This document shows positions 49,605 through 59,979 of a stretch of DNA of 64,000 nt, in pieces (position 1 is the first letter of the stretch; each line of letters opens with the position of its first letter). The DNA comes from Vibrio maritimus (lineage in GTDB: Bacteria > Pseudomonadota > Gammaproteobacteria > Enterobacterales > Vibrionaceae), in NCBI GenBank assembly GCA_000755425.1, contig BBMT01000002.1:310001-374000 (forward strand). The letters run 5' to 3'. The notes below the pieces were generated by a model. It had not been told where the DNA came from, did no database searches, and worked only from the letters and a program-made list of their open reading frames with translations. Both the position numbers and the translations under genes were made by a program.

Positions 49605-49789
49605 TCTTGAACTCCGTTTGCGTGTAGAACGATAGATTTTATAGTTGTAGTTATGTTAATTGATTGTTAACAATACAATACTAGTCACTGTGATTAGGGA
49701 CTGCAAGAAGGGAGTAACTGATAAATGAGGCCTTTAGCACATAATTTGAGTAAAAACTCAGATTTTTTATAAGGGGTCGCTCAAATATC

Positions 49790-49818
49790 GAGCGCAAGCG
49801 ATGAGATTACTTGCGCTC
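49790..49818 (-). terminator. Hairpin after the GAF-HD gene
   Basis: GAGCGCAAG and CTTGCGCTC form a perfect 9-bp stem around 11 bases, 9 bases past the minus-strand stop. No strong T run. Confidence 0.55.
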
Positions 49819-49827
49819 AATTTGTCG

Positions 49828-50961
49828 TCAAACTCTAGGTACGTGAACAGACTGCATCACAAGCCTAACTGCGTCTTGCTGGGCTCTTAGAGCCTGTACG
49901 CAGTTACCATCAATCTTACCCATAGCCACCATTTTTTCGAGTTCAAGCAGAGCGTGAGTTAATGACCAGGATTCACTGTAATAGCGGTGACTTGTTAGAG
50001 CATCAAAAATGTTAGCAACAGTAACAATGCGAGCAGACACTGGTATATGAGCGTGGCGCAAACCTTGCGGGGCTCCGCTGCCATCCAAATATTCATGATG
50101 ATATTGAATAATGTCACGCAGTAATTGTACACAAGTGTGTTGCTGTTCATGGATTTGTCGCGCCAGATCATTAACAAGGTTTAAACCATGCTGGATCTGA
50201 GCGGTCAGTTGCAAGTGATTCCCCCAGTCTTCGAGCCAAAGACTTTGCGAAGAGGAGCCAAGAGCTGAGTATTTTCCGATATCATGCAACTGGGCAAATT
50301 GAACAATATGATCCAATGTTTCATCGTCCAACTGATAGAGTTCGGTAAGCTCGGTACCGATAAGTTGGGCAAACTGACCAACCCGATAGGCATGGTCTAG
50401 GCTTTCATCTTGATGTTCAAAGTTGGTGCGTCTCACTACATGCCCCAGATCTGTCATCGCGTTGACGCAGCGACGTTGATGAGTAATTACTTCAATCAGT
50501 GGCTCTGAATGAGCGACAAGTTCTTCTCGGGTTGCAGAATCAAAGTAGTGCGGTTGAGTAGCATCGTAGAACAGCATGCCAAGAAATTGGCCATCATCGA
50601 AAATAGGTTGTGTTAGCGACGATTGATAGCCTTGTTCGAGCAGCCAATGTGAATGGCTACTGGCACTGGTTATTGTTGAGGGAATATCATTGAGCACTCG
50701 TATTTTTTGGCGAGTAATGCTTTTTCCAAGAGAGGATTGTGTGTTAATTGGTGCGCTGTAATGAAGCAGTGGATCGCCAAGAACCGTGCTATGCGCAAAA
50801 GTTTTTAGTGCACCTCGTAAATCGTCGTAACTGGCAAAAGCCAAACGTACTATGTCAGGAGCTTGATGAGAGATTTCGCGATGGGTGTGTTTAATCGCTT
50901 CTCCAATAGTGCTGGCATTTGAGTTCGCATGCAGAGATTGACCCAGTTTTGTGCTATCCAT
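49828..50961 (-). CDS. GAF plus HD-domain protein with degenerate GYP motif
   Basis: 377 residues, intact, starting MDSTKLGQSLHANSNAS. The N-terminal half resembles a GAF-type sensor (SLGKSITRQKIRVLNDIPST region, then LTQPIFDDGQFLGMLFYDA). The C-terminal half is an HD domain with LHDIGKYSALG (about 225) and HHEYLDGSGAPQGLRH (about 288). The latter is the HD-GYP region, but the GYP triplet reads GAP. c-di-GMP phosphodiesterase activity is therefore possible but not certain. It stands alone; the gap 50962-51184 has a GC-rich hairpin at 51100-51115. Confidence 0.8.
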   Translation of the reverse strand: MDSTKLGQSLHANSNASTIGEAIKHTHREISHQAPDIVRLAFASYDDLRGALKTFAHSTVLGDPLLHYSAPINTQSSLGKSITRQKIRVLNDIPSTITSASSHSHWLLEQGYQSSLTQPIFDDGQFLGMLFYDATQPHYFDSATREELVAHSEPLIEVITHQRRCVNAMTDLGHVVRRTNFEHQDESLDHAYRVGQFAQLIGTELTELYQLDDETLDHIVQFAQLHDIGKYSALGSSSQSLWLEDWGNHLQLTAQIQHGLNLVNDLARQIHEQQHTCVQLLRDIIQYHHEYLDGSGAPQGLRHAHIPVSARIVTVANIFDALTSHRYYSESWSLTHALLELEKMVAMGKIDGNCVQALRAQQDAVRLVMQSVHVPRV

Positions 50962-51184
50962 AACTCACCTCCTGATTATCACCTTTGGTCATGGAGGCGT
51001 ATCGAGTGGTGTGTACTCTGATTGAGCATGCATGTCTTAGGTGAATCGAGCCATTAAATGTCTTTTATTGCTGTTAACCCTTTTATTGTCAGTATCACAG
51101 GGGGCATTTGCCCCCCATAATTAGTGTAGAAACGCTTTTAATAGGTTGCGAGTGATTACAGTAGCAATCCGCTATAACTTTGAT

Positions 51185-52420
51185 TTAGATTAAGTTTGCA
51201 ACACTTGGCGCTATGAAACCGGCAGCAGAAAAGTAGATGACCATCCAAACGATCGGTAGCTTGAACTGCTTCATTAATAATGCCCCTAATAGTACCCAGC
51301 ATAGGTCGAGCGGCGTGATGACAGCGCTAGTAAACACTGGTTGATACAGAGCGGATAGCAATAGCCCCACTACAGCAGCATTGACGCCCACCAATGCACC
51401 GGAGACAGAAGGAATGGCAGCCAGTTGTTGCCAGTTCTTTAGCACACCAACAAGCAGTAAAAAGCCAGGTACAAAAACGCCAAGAGTGGCAATGATGGCA
51501 CCGAGCAATGGCGCTGACGGCATAAGCTCATAACCGATATAGGTAGCGAAGGTAAACATTGGACCAGGGACGGCTTGAGCGGCAGCGTAGCCAGTCAAAA
51601 ATGCATCTTGCGTAAGCTGATCGCCAACTATATTTTGCAGCAATGGAAGAACCACATGTCCGCCGCCAAATACTAGACTACCGGCTTGGTAGAAATCGGA
51701 AAATAACTGTACCGATGATGAGTATGTACCAACAAGGGGAAGAGCGAACAGCAACACAAAAAAGCTTGCAAGTGGCAGCCATGAAAATGAACGGGTGGCA
51801 GAGACTGGCTTCTCGTTAGTACCATTGCCATTGGCGAGATAGCGTACCCCAACAGCTGCAGCAATCACGAGCACCAACACCTGGCTTGCGACGCTTTGAA
51901 ATAGTAGTAGGGCAACGGCTGTACCGATGCATAAAGTGACTGTGAGCGGAGATTTGCAGAAGTTCTTGTACATCCCCCATGCAGCATCGGCCACTACGAG
52001 TACAGCCAATAGCTTCAAGCCGTGTACGACATTTTGAAAATAGCTGGATTCAGTGAGCTGGCTACTGAGCATTGCTAACAGCAACATAAGTATCACGGAA
52101 GGTAAGGTAAAGCCCAAAAAGGCCATAATGCCCCCACCAAGGCCGGCGCGTTGATAACCTACGGCAAAACCAACCTGACTTGAGCCTGGGCCGGGAAGGA
52201 ACTGACTCAGAGCAACGATCTGAGCATAGTCTTCATCACGCAGCCAACCGAGCTTTTCAACGAAAGTATTTCGAAAATAGCCAATGTGCGCTGCGGGCCC
52301 GCCAAAGCTTACCCAGCCAAGGCCAAAGAAAATCTTGAAGATAGCAAACAGTGATGATTGCTTGTGGTCATGCGCATCATTGTGCGCAGTAGAAGGTTGA
52401 GTAGACACAATATAACCCAA
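51185..52420 (-). CDS. chrA: Chromate transporter, ChrA family
   Basis: 411-residue two-domain CHR-family ion transporter, intact. Both halves carry the family pattern: FFGLGWVSFGGPAAHIGYFRN with ALSQFLPGPGSSQVGFAVGY in the first, and FGGGHVVLPLLQNIV with AAQAVPGPMFTFATYIGY in the second. It exports chromate or a related anion; sequence alone does not prove chromate. A LysR gene is divergent 79 bases away and is a likely regulator. Confidence 0.88.
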   Translation of the reverse strand: MGYIVSTQPSTAHNDAHDHKQSSLFAIFKIFFGLGWVSFGGPAAHIGYFRNTFVEKLGWLRDEDYAQIVALSQFLPGPGSSQVGFAVGYQRAGLGGGIMAFLGFTLPSVILMLLLAMLSSQLTESSYFQNVVHGLKLLAVLVVADAAWGMYKNFCKSPLTVTLCIGTAVALLLFQSVASQVLVLVIAAAVGVRYLANGNGTNEKPVSATRSFSWLPLASFFVLLFALPLVGTYSSSVQLFSDFYQAGSLVFGGGHVVLPLLQNIVGDQLTQDAFLTGYAAAQAVPGPMFTFATYIGYELMPSAPLLGAIIATLGVFVPGFLLLVGVLKNWQQLAAIPSVSGALVGVNAAVVGLLLSALYQPVFTSAVITPLDLCWVLLGALLMKQFKLPIVWMVIYFSAAGFIAPSVANLI

Positions 52421-52499
52421 TTGATAATCAAATTTTCAGTTGGTACCGATAGTAGAACCTGACATATAATGATTCAAATCGATAGTTTTGATACCTACT

Positions 52500-53443
52500 A
52501 TGAATGAAATGGGACAAGAAAAGCTGGACTGGAAACGTATAGATCTCAACTTACTGATCGTATTTTATCGGCTTTATCAGACACGCAGTGTGTCGCTCGC
52601 TGCGCAAAAATGCTTTGTTAGTCAGTCTGCGATGAGTCATAGCTTAGCAAAACTGCGTGAGCTGTGCGGGGACAGGCTATTTGAGCGTAGAGGCCATCAA
52701 ATGATGCCTACAGAGCGAGCGAGTGAGCTATTTCCTGCTGTGGAACAAATTCTTAATTTGGTTGAGCATAAGGTGCTGCCCAACAGTGAATTTGAACCGA
52801 ATGAGTATCGAGGGGTGTGTAAAATTGGTTTGACTGATTATGCCGAGTTCATTTTCGGCCCAGTGATTTACGATGCCATTTTGTCCGATGCGCCTTATTC
52901 AAGGGTAAGCTTTGTCAACGTGAATCGAAACAGCTATAAGCATCTCAGCGAGCAGGAAAGCCTAGACATGATCATTGGTAGTATTCCTGAACTTGATGAA
53001 CAGTTTGCAAGCCAAAAATTGTACACCGAGAAACATGTCTGCATATATGATCAGTCTATGGTGAATATTGAACAGGTCGACATCGAAACCTTCGTCTCTT
53101 TACCTCACTGTTTAGTTAGCCCTGAAGGCGCGTTCTCAAGTAATGTGGACAAGCATTTGGATGCCGTTGGGCTTAGTCGCGCAGTCACTGCGGTATCACG
53201 TAACTTCCTTACGATTGGTCGGCTTGTTAGTGGTCGAGCGATGTTTGCTATTGTGCCAGAAAAAATGGCGCAAATTAGTTTGATGCAATCGCACCTTACT
53301 GCCGTGCCTCCTCCTGTTCCAGTGGCGGATTTTGACATTTCCCTTATTTGGCCTAAGCAGTCTCAGCTCAATGATAAGGCTAAGTGCTCAAAGAAGCATT
53401 GTATGAATCCATCCTGCGTTCCATACGAGAGAGTAATTTGTAG
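52500..53443 (+). CDS. LysR family regulator next to chrA (one-base frameshift)
   Basis: 314 aa after repair, from ATG 52500 (MNEMGQEKLDWKRIDLN); ATG 52509 and TTG 52488 are alternatives. The HTH is SVSLAAQKCFVSQSAMSHSLAKL. The effector domain has CKIGLTDYAEFIFGP. The break is at 53385 (GG reads G); repaired, the end reads AKWLKEALYESILRSIRES and stops at 53443, while the unrepaired frame runs to 53507. Divergent from chrA, so it likely regulates that transporter. Confidence 0.86.
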
Positions 53444-53498
53444 CTCGAGCCATGACAGCACGAGCTTTGTTTTGGAAAGTCTAAGACGTCTGATAGGG

Positions 53499-54842
53499 CT
53501 AGGTTAACGCAAATCGTGTCCAAACTTTTGAGCGCCAGCGACGGATCATCACTATTCCTCGCAGCCACTCATCCATACCAATCGCTATCCAAGCGCCAAG
53601 TATGCCGTAGCCCCAGTGAATACCAAGCAGGTAGGCGAACATAACGGCAACGCCCCACATGCTTAAAATACCCATTTGAACTGGAAACTTGATATCGCCT
53701 GCGCCTTTGAGAGCCGCGATAAAAATTAAGTTAGAAACGCGGCCTGATTCAACAAAAATAGAACCACCAATGAGTAGGGCGACCAAGGTTACGATCTCTG
53801 GGTCTTGAGTGAACAGATCAATCAGTGGATAGCGGAAGATAAACAAGCTCACGACAATACCGGTCGACGCGGCAAGGCCTACGAGATAGTACTTTTGCAC
53901 GCGATGGAGAATATCATCAACCCAACCTTTACCAATGAAGTAGCTGGTTTGAATTTGTCCCGCCTGACCGAGTGCCAAGGCAAAAGCGAACGAGACTCGC
54001 GTGATATTTTGTGCGTAAGTAAATGCTGCCAGTGAAGCTGTGCCCATTTGCACAACGAAGTAAACAATCGCCATTTGTGCCATGTTATAAGACAGCACTT
54101 CGCCGGCGTTCATTACGCCAATTTTCATGATTTTCTTATAAAGCTGACGTGGAATATCGCGCCATGTAGCAAATGGAAGCTCGATTTTTTTCGCTCGCAC
54201 CATGCCAATCATCAGCAAAGTACCAATGATTTGACTCACAACTGTGGCAGTAGCAACGCCGCTTACGCCAAAGACGGGCAATCCAAAAGGCTGATACAGA
54301 GCGATGTAGTTACCTGCGATGTTAATCACGCCAGCGATCAGGTTGATCATCATAGGTGAGCGAGAGTAGCCATGACTACGAAGAATGGTCGTCAGTACAA
54401 TACCCAGCGTCACGTTAAAGGTCATCGAACCACTGATGATCAGATAGTCATAACCGAAGGCCGCAACTTGCTGCTCTAAGCCAAATAAGGCAATAAAGTG
54501 CTCGGCACCTAAAAATAGCGCTAAACTCAATCCAAAACCCACAACAAGTGCCAGCAGAATACTGGCGACACCTGTTTGTGCCGCCTCTGCGAATTTAGAG
54601 GCACCATTGTATTGAGCGATCAAGATCCCAGTACCACTGCTGACCATCATTGAGATCACAATGAGGAAGAAGCTGATCTGAGTGATCACACCAACAGCAG
54701 ACACCGCTTGATCTGAGTAGCCACTTAGCATGAATACGTCGGTGGTATTGAGGGCAGTTCGCAGTAACACCTCGATAAAAATAGGCCACGTCAGCGCAAC
54801 GATGTTCATTCTATTACTGAGCGCTGAAGCACGGTTCGACAT
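53499..54842 (-). CDS. MATE family efflux transporter (second copy)
   Basis: 447-residue intact MATE protein from ATG 54842 (MSNRASALSNRMNIVALTW), with AGGTG seven bases before it. About 12 membrane helices; conserved stretches are IEVLLRTALNTTDVFMLS, SSGTGILIAQYNGA, and MNAGEVLSYNMAQMAIVYF. It is distinct in sequence from the MATE at 9.3 kb. Substrate unknown. It is convergent with the LysR gene, and its upstream neighbour is nnrS, divergent. Confidence 0.88.
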   Translation of the reverse strand: MSNRASALSNRMNIVALTWPIFIEVLLRTALNTTDVFMLSGYSDQAVSAVGVITQISFFLIVISMMVSSGTGILIAQYNGASKFAEAAQTGVASILLALVVGFGLSLALFLGAEHFIALFGLEQQVAAFGYDYLIISGSMTFNVTLGIVLTTILRSHGYSRSPMMINLIAGVINIAGNYIALYQPFGLPVFGVSGVATATVVSQIIGTLLMIGMVRAKKIELPFATWRDIPRQLYKKIMKIGVMNAGEVLSYNMAQMAIVYFVVQMGTASLAAFTYAQNITRVSFAFALALGQAGQIQTSYFIGKGWVDDILHRVQKYYLVGLAASTGIVVSLFIFRYPLIDLFTQDPEIVTLVALLIGGSIFVESGRVSNLIFIAALKGAGDIKFPVQMGILSMWGVAVMFAYLLGIHWGYGILGAWIAIGMDEWLRGIVMIRRWRSKVWTRFALT

Positions 54843-55037
54843 TGTTTTCACCTAGTATTGTTGGGGTTTTGGTTAAATGGGCGGCAAGTTTACTCTCAAT
54901 GGCTATAAACACAATACAATAATCACAGCAAAAACTGAGTTTGAAATTATTGCCTGTGAAAGAGCGACTTTTGTTCCACCAAAAGCGTACGCCGGTGAGG
55001 TTCTAATAGTGTCGGCGGGTTTGGTCAAGTCATATTA

Positions 55038-55084
55038 AATTCATGCAGTCAAAATGACATGAATTGTATATGTGTCAATTAGAC
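55038..55084 (+). promoter_or_regulatory. Two NorR-type GT-N7-AC elements upstream of nnrS
   Basis: GTCAAAATGAC (55048-55058), itself inside an 8-bp inverted repeat AATTCATG...CATGAATT (55038-55065), and GTCAATTAGAC (55074-55084). Both fit the NorR enhancer form GT-N7-AC. NorR is the nitric-oxide sensing activator of sigma-54 promoters. Confidence 0.5.
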
Positions 55085-55137
55085 TCTTTTTGTGGCTTAT
55101 TATTGTTTACTTGATTGATAATTATAGTTTTTTAAAT

Positions 55138-55152
55138 TGGTACATTTTGTGC
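55138..55152 (+). promoter_or_regulatory. Sigma-54-type promoter for nnrS
   Basis: TGGTACATTTTGTGC: GG at 55139-55140 and GC at 55151-55152 with exactly 10 bases between, the spacing required by sigma-54. It lies 36 bases before the nnrS start and about 80 bases after the NorR-type elements. The rest of 54843-55188 shows nothing else. Confidence 0.5.
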
Positions 55153-55188
55153 TTTGGTCAACAAGATTAGATTTATTGAGTAATTGGT

Positions 55189-56371
55189 ATGATTAACATC
55201 GTTGATAAAAAGGCAGAAGAGGCCATTCCTGCTTGGCTTCGTTTAGGATTTCGTCCTTTTTTCTTATTAGGAAGCATCTACGCAGTATTTGCAGTTGTTG
55301 CTTGGGTCGTGATGTTCCAGCATGGCCAGCCGAGCGTATTGGCGGTGCCAGCCTTATGGTGGCATGCTCATGAAATGATTTTTGGTTTTTCGATGGCGAT
55401 TGTGGTTGGTTTTGTGCTAACTGCTGTGCAGACCTGGACCGGTGTAAATGGTACCAAACACTACCGACTGCTGTTATTGGTGGCACTTTGGACGATAACT
55501 AGGGTGCTGTTTTGGACGCCAACGCCTCTGTGCTAATCTCATCGATTGAATCACTATTCATTGCATTGGTGGCCTATGAAGTCGGCTTTAGAGTCTATCG
55601 AGCAAAAGGTTGGCGTAACCTGTTTTTTGTTCCGCTGTTTATGTTGGCTATTTTTGCTAACTTTGCCAGTTACGCAACGATTAAAGGCATGCCTCCGTTT
55701 AGCTCAAGCGCAGTATGGCAAGCCATGTTGTGGTGGTTTACCTTATTGCTGTCGATAATGGGCGGTCGAGTGATTCCATTTTTTGCTGCTCGCCGTTTTC
55801 AGTATGACAAGCCTCAGCCTGTCGCGTGGTTGGAGTGGGCGGCAACCTTGCCTTTGCTGGCACTGTTTGTATTGAGCTTTTTCCCACTTTCTTTTGCGAC
55901 GTTGGGTCAACCGTTGATGCTTGTCGCTGGTGTCGCCCAGTTGGCTCGTTGGGCTCGATGGAAACCTTGGTTGACTCTTTCTGAGCCGCTAGTGTGGTCA
56001 TTGATGCTGACTTATCTCTGTTTGCCGTTAAGCTTGTTAAGTCGCGGGTTGCTCTCCAACGCGTTTGCATCTCACGCGATGTTACATCTCTTTGCGGTTG
56101 GTGCTTTGGGTGGTGTAGTGCTTGCGATGATAAGCCGAGTGACAATGGGGCACACAGGGCGAGCGATATATAAAGGTCCGAATATGTCGATTGCTTTTGT
56201 TGCCGTGATTGCAGCGGCAGTGATACGCAGTGTTGGTGTAGCCCTATGGCCAGAGCATATGTTTATTCTTATCGATGTCAGTGCGGGTCTCTGGACGCTG
56301 GCGTTTGCCATGTATGTTTTCTATTTTGGGAAAATGCTCGTGACGCCAAGGGTGGATGGCATCCGGGGTAA
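55189..56371 (+). CDS. nnrS: NnrS family haem-copper membrane protein (one or two frameshifts)
   Basis: NnrS is a 12-helix membrane protein that protects against nitrosative stress. Starts MINIVDKKAEEAIPAWLRLGFRPFFLLGSI (first helix), with the conserved WHAHEMIFGF histidines, later GGRVIPFFAARR and HAMLHLFAVGALGGVVLAMISRV. The first break is at 55532 (GG reads G, in TPLWLISSIE). The frame then runs to 56417 through a terminator hairpin, so I infer a second loss near 56360 (CC reads C), which would end the protein VDGHPG at 56371 with 394 aa. Confidence 0.87.
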
Positions 56372-56378
56372 GCTGCAG

Positions 56379-56413
56379 ACACAAAAAACCAGCCGAGGCT
56401 GGTTTTTTTGTGT
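56379..56413. terminator. Terminator between nnrS and asnB
   Basis: ACACAAAAAACCAGCC and GGCTGGTTTTTTTGTGT around a 2-base loop; it serves both convergent genes. Confidence 0.9.
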
Positions 56414-56420
56414 CTAGCGA

Positions 56421-58084
56421 TTAGTAAGCGTCATTATGAACCGTTTGTACCGCGCGGCCTGATGGGTCGACACAGTTTTGGAATGACTCATCCCATTCAA
56501 TGGCTTTCGCTGAAGAACAAGCAACCGATGGACCACCCGGAACACATTTCGCCGCTGACTCTAGTGGGAACAACTCTTCAAAGATTTCACGGTATGCGTA
56601 ACCTTCTTTTGTTGTCGGCGTGTTGTATGGGAAGCGGAATGCTGCTGTTTCCATTTGCTGGTCAGTGATTTTAGCTTCTGCCACTTCTTTTAGTGTATCA
56701 ATCCAGCTATAGCCTACGCCGTCTGAGAACTGCTCTTTCTGACGCCATGCGATAGACTCTGGTAGGTAGTGCTCAAAACACTCACGCAGGATGTGTTTTT
56801 CCATCTTACCGTTGCCACACATCTTGTCTTCTGGGTTTAGACGCATCGCTACATCGATAAACTCTTTGTCTAGGAATGGCACGCGACCTTCAACACCCCA
56901 AGCTGCTAGAGATTTGTTAGCACGAGCACAGTCAAACATGTTAAGGGCTAGCAGTTTACGAACCGTCTCTTCATGGAACTCTTTCGCGTTTGGCGCTTTG
57001 TGGAAGTAGAGGTAACCACCGAAGATTTCATCAGCACCTTCGCCAGACAGTACCATCTTGATACCCATTGCTTTGATCTTGCGACCCATTAGGAACATTG
57101 GTGTGGATGCGCGGATTGTCGTCACGTCGTATGTTTCGATGTGATAGATAACATCACGGATCGCATCCAAACCTTCTTGAATGGTGTAGGTCATCTCGTG
57201 GTGTACGGTGCCGATTTGGTCAGCCACTTCACGAGCCGCTTTCAAATCTGGTGCACCTTCTAGCCAACCGCAAATGAATGAAGCTGTGGCCACCATGCTG
57301 CAGATTGCTCATCATCTTCAATACGCATAGCTGCAAAACGTTTAGCCACCGCTGAAGTGATAGACGAATCTAGACCGCCAGAGAGTAGAACACCGTAAGG
57401 TACGTCAGTCATAAGCTGGCGTTTTACCGCCGCTTCAAGCGCTTCAGTAAGCTCTTCTTTACTGGTGGTGTTGCCTTGTACTGCGGCGTATTCGTTCCAG
57501 TCACGGATATAGTAGCGCTGAGGTTCTGCATCTTTTGAACCGTAGAAACAACCAGGAGGGAACTCGCTGATGGTCTTACAAACAGGGACTAGGGCTTTCA
57601 TTTCTGATGCCACGTAGTAGTTGCCGTGCTCATCGTAGCCTTGGTAAAGCGGGATGATACCAATATGGTCACGGCCTACTAGGTACTCATCCTTCTCTTC
57701 ATCGTAAAGTACGAAGGCAAAGATACCGTTTAGCTCTTCAAGAAGATCCGCACCCATGTCTTGGTATAGCGCCAGGATAACTTCGCAGTCAGAGTCGGTT
57801 TGGAACTCGTACTTTCCTTCATAGCGTGCACGAATTTCTTTGTGGTTATAGATTTCACCGTTAACAGCAAGGATGTGTTTTTTATCTTGGCTATACAGAG
57901 GTTGAGCACCACTGTTTAGACCAACAATCGCTAGACGCTCGTGCGCTAGAATCGCTTTATCTGAGGCGTAGATACCGGACCAATCTGGGCCACGGTGACG
58001 AAGTTTCTTAGACATTTCAAGAGCCACTGGACGCAGGGCTGCGGCATCGCTTTTAATGTCTAGAATACCAAATACTGAACACAT
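56421..58084 (-). CDS. asnB: Asparagine synthetase B, glutamine-hydrolysing (one-base frameshift)
   Basis: AsnB makes asparagine from aspartate, ATP and glutamine. 554 aa after repair, exactly the E. coli length, starting MCSVFGIL with the catalytic Cys2 nucleophile of the class II glutaminase. Then [22 protein letters not shown], and the synthetase PP-loop [25 protein letters not shown]. The break is near 57263 (CC reads C, in FAVGLEGAPD). ATG 58084 follows AAGGAAG. Confidence 0.95.
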
Positions 58085-58298
58085 ACAACTTCCTTTTAGA
58101 TGAAATTTAACGCTGTTGAGTTCAATTTGCCATCTGCTCAAAAAAAAGCAACCGTGAGGAATGAAAAATAAAATAAAAGTGGAGTCTTTTTAAAAATAAT
58201 TCACCTAAAAGCCAGTTATGGTGGATATTTTCTATCTTGGGCTATTTTTTGGCCAAAATAGGAAAAATCAGCCACGAAAAGTGGCTGACTAAGGGCGA

Positions 58299-59876
58299 TT
58301 ATTTAAGGTTAGGTTGCAACTGTTCACATACGTGGCGAGCAAAACCACTGCCGGCTTCGCTGTATATGTTAAATGCTGCGCTTACGCCCATTTCTTCGAG
58401 TTCAGCCAGTTGGTCTGGATAAGCGGCAATCGCGGCAACCTGCCCCTTAAATTGCTTAGCCTGCAGCAGTTCAAGGGCTGTTTGGTTCCCTTGGTGATGT
58501 GGCATGGCGAGTAGAACCAGTTTACATGAGCGGTATCTAAGATGCGCTCCCAAAAATCAGGTCGGTAGCATCGCCAGCAATGACATTTCGACCTTCTTGT
58601 TGATGCTGCTTAGCTGCCTCTTCACGAACCTCTACGCCAAGACACACTTTGCCATAACGCTCGAATAGTTCATCGTAGGCGCCACTACCAATACGTCCCA
58701 TTCCTAAAATCAACACTTGAGCTTCACCAGGTTGATAAACTGGTCACGGGTGTTAATTTTTTCGGCCGCCTGTTCTTTGAGCCATTTAGCGCTGCGCAGA
58801 TAAATGGCGTGACCAACACGGTTCAGTGGTGCTGAGATGATAAACGACAGTGACACTGCAATGGCGAGTGCGACTAAAATGTCTCCCGAGATCCAGCCAA
58901 GCTTGAAAGCAAGACCGCCAACAATCAGGCCAAACTCACTGAAGTTGAATAGTGTGAGCGTGGTAAGAAGGCAGGTACGAACGCGGAATTTAAACGCGTT
59001 GATGACAACGAAATAGAGTATGCCCTTAAGTGGCAGCAATAACACTAGTAACGCACCAAGAATAAAGCCTTGCATGGTGGGTTCATCGGCTAAACCAATG
59101 TTTAGGAAGAAGCAAACGAGGAAGAGCTCTTTTAAGTTGAATAGAGACTTTGAGAGTTCAGAAGCTTTACGATGTGAAGCAAGTAGCATTCCAAGGATTA
59201 GCGCACCTAAATCTGGCTTCATCCCCACAAGTTCGAATAGACCCGCTCCCATGACGAGCGCAAAGAAAATGCCGCTTAGTACTAGCATTTCTCCGTGGCC
59301 GGCTTTATCAAGAAACTTAAACATCAGTGGACGTAGCAGTGGTAGACCAAACAGCGCAATGGCATACCACTCAGGGAATTTTCCAGTGGATGCGGTTAAG
59401 AAAATCACCGCGAAGATATCTTGCATAACCAAGATACCGATAGCGAGCGTGCCGTAAGTGGCGTTCATCTCACCCTTTTCTTGCAAGGTTTTGACGGCAA
59501 ATACAGTGCTAGAGAAGGATAGGGCAAAGCCCAGCAGAATGAGCTGGTCGATCTCTAGACTGGCGAGACTCGTTACACCCAAGAACTTAAGCCCTAGTAA
59601 TAAAAGAGCGAACAGTAACGTAGAAAGCAGATTGTGTACCGTAGCGCCTGCCCAAATCTCTTTGGACAGTAAGGTCTTAATATCGAGCTTCAAACCGATG
59701 GTAAACAGCAGCAGTGTCACACCAAGATCGGCAAGAGTAGTAATAGTGGGAGTCGACTCAAAGCCAAAGTCATGCAAAAGGAAACCGGCGAGCAGAAAGC
59801 CCACCAAAGGGGGAAGCTGACATTTGAGTGCGAGAAAGCCTGCGACGAAGGCGACAGTGATGAGAACTAATTCCAT
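58299..59876 (-). CDS. Kef-type cation/proton antiporter with RCK domain (three frameshifts)
   Basis: 526 aa after repair. N-terminal CPA2-type exchanger with about 12 membrane segments (MELVLITVAFVAGFLALKCQ, LADLGVTLLLFTIGLKLD, FSSTVFAVKTLQEKGE). A C-terminal TrkA-N/RCK Rossmann domain starts with VLILGMGRIGSGAYDEL (GxGxxG), followed by NVIAGDATDPDFWERI. Breaks: 58730-58731 (CCC reads CC), 58560-58561 (CCC reads CC) and 58521-58523 (AAAA reads AAA in coding sense). YbaL/KefB/KefC relatives exchange K+ or Na+ for H+. The exact ion is not clear. Confidence 0.87.
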
Positions 59877-59900
59877 ATATTTTTATTAACTATCCACGAT

Positions 59901-59927
59901 AAAAAAGACCGCACGATTGTGCGGTCT
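59901..59927 (-). terminator. Terminator after nagC
   Basis: On the minus strand AGACCGCAC-AATC-GTGCGGTCT followed by T6; it ends the nagAC transcript and lies before the Kef-type gene. Confidence 0.88.
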
Positions 59928-59979
59928 ATATTCTACTCGAAATTATCTTCAGCGTGCTGAGTTATTTCGCAACATTTGT

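Noticed and set aside
51100..51115. GGGGGC-ATTT-GCCCCC hairpin as a terminator after chrA
   Set aside because: The stem is good but neither strand has a T run after it, so I mention it only as a hairpin.
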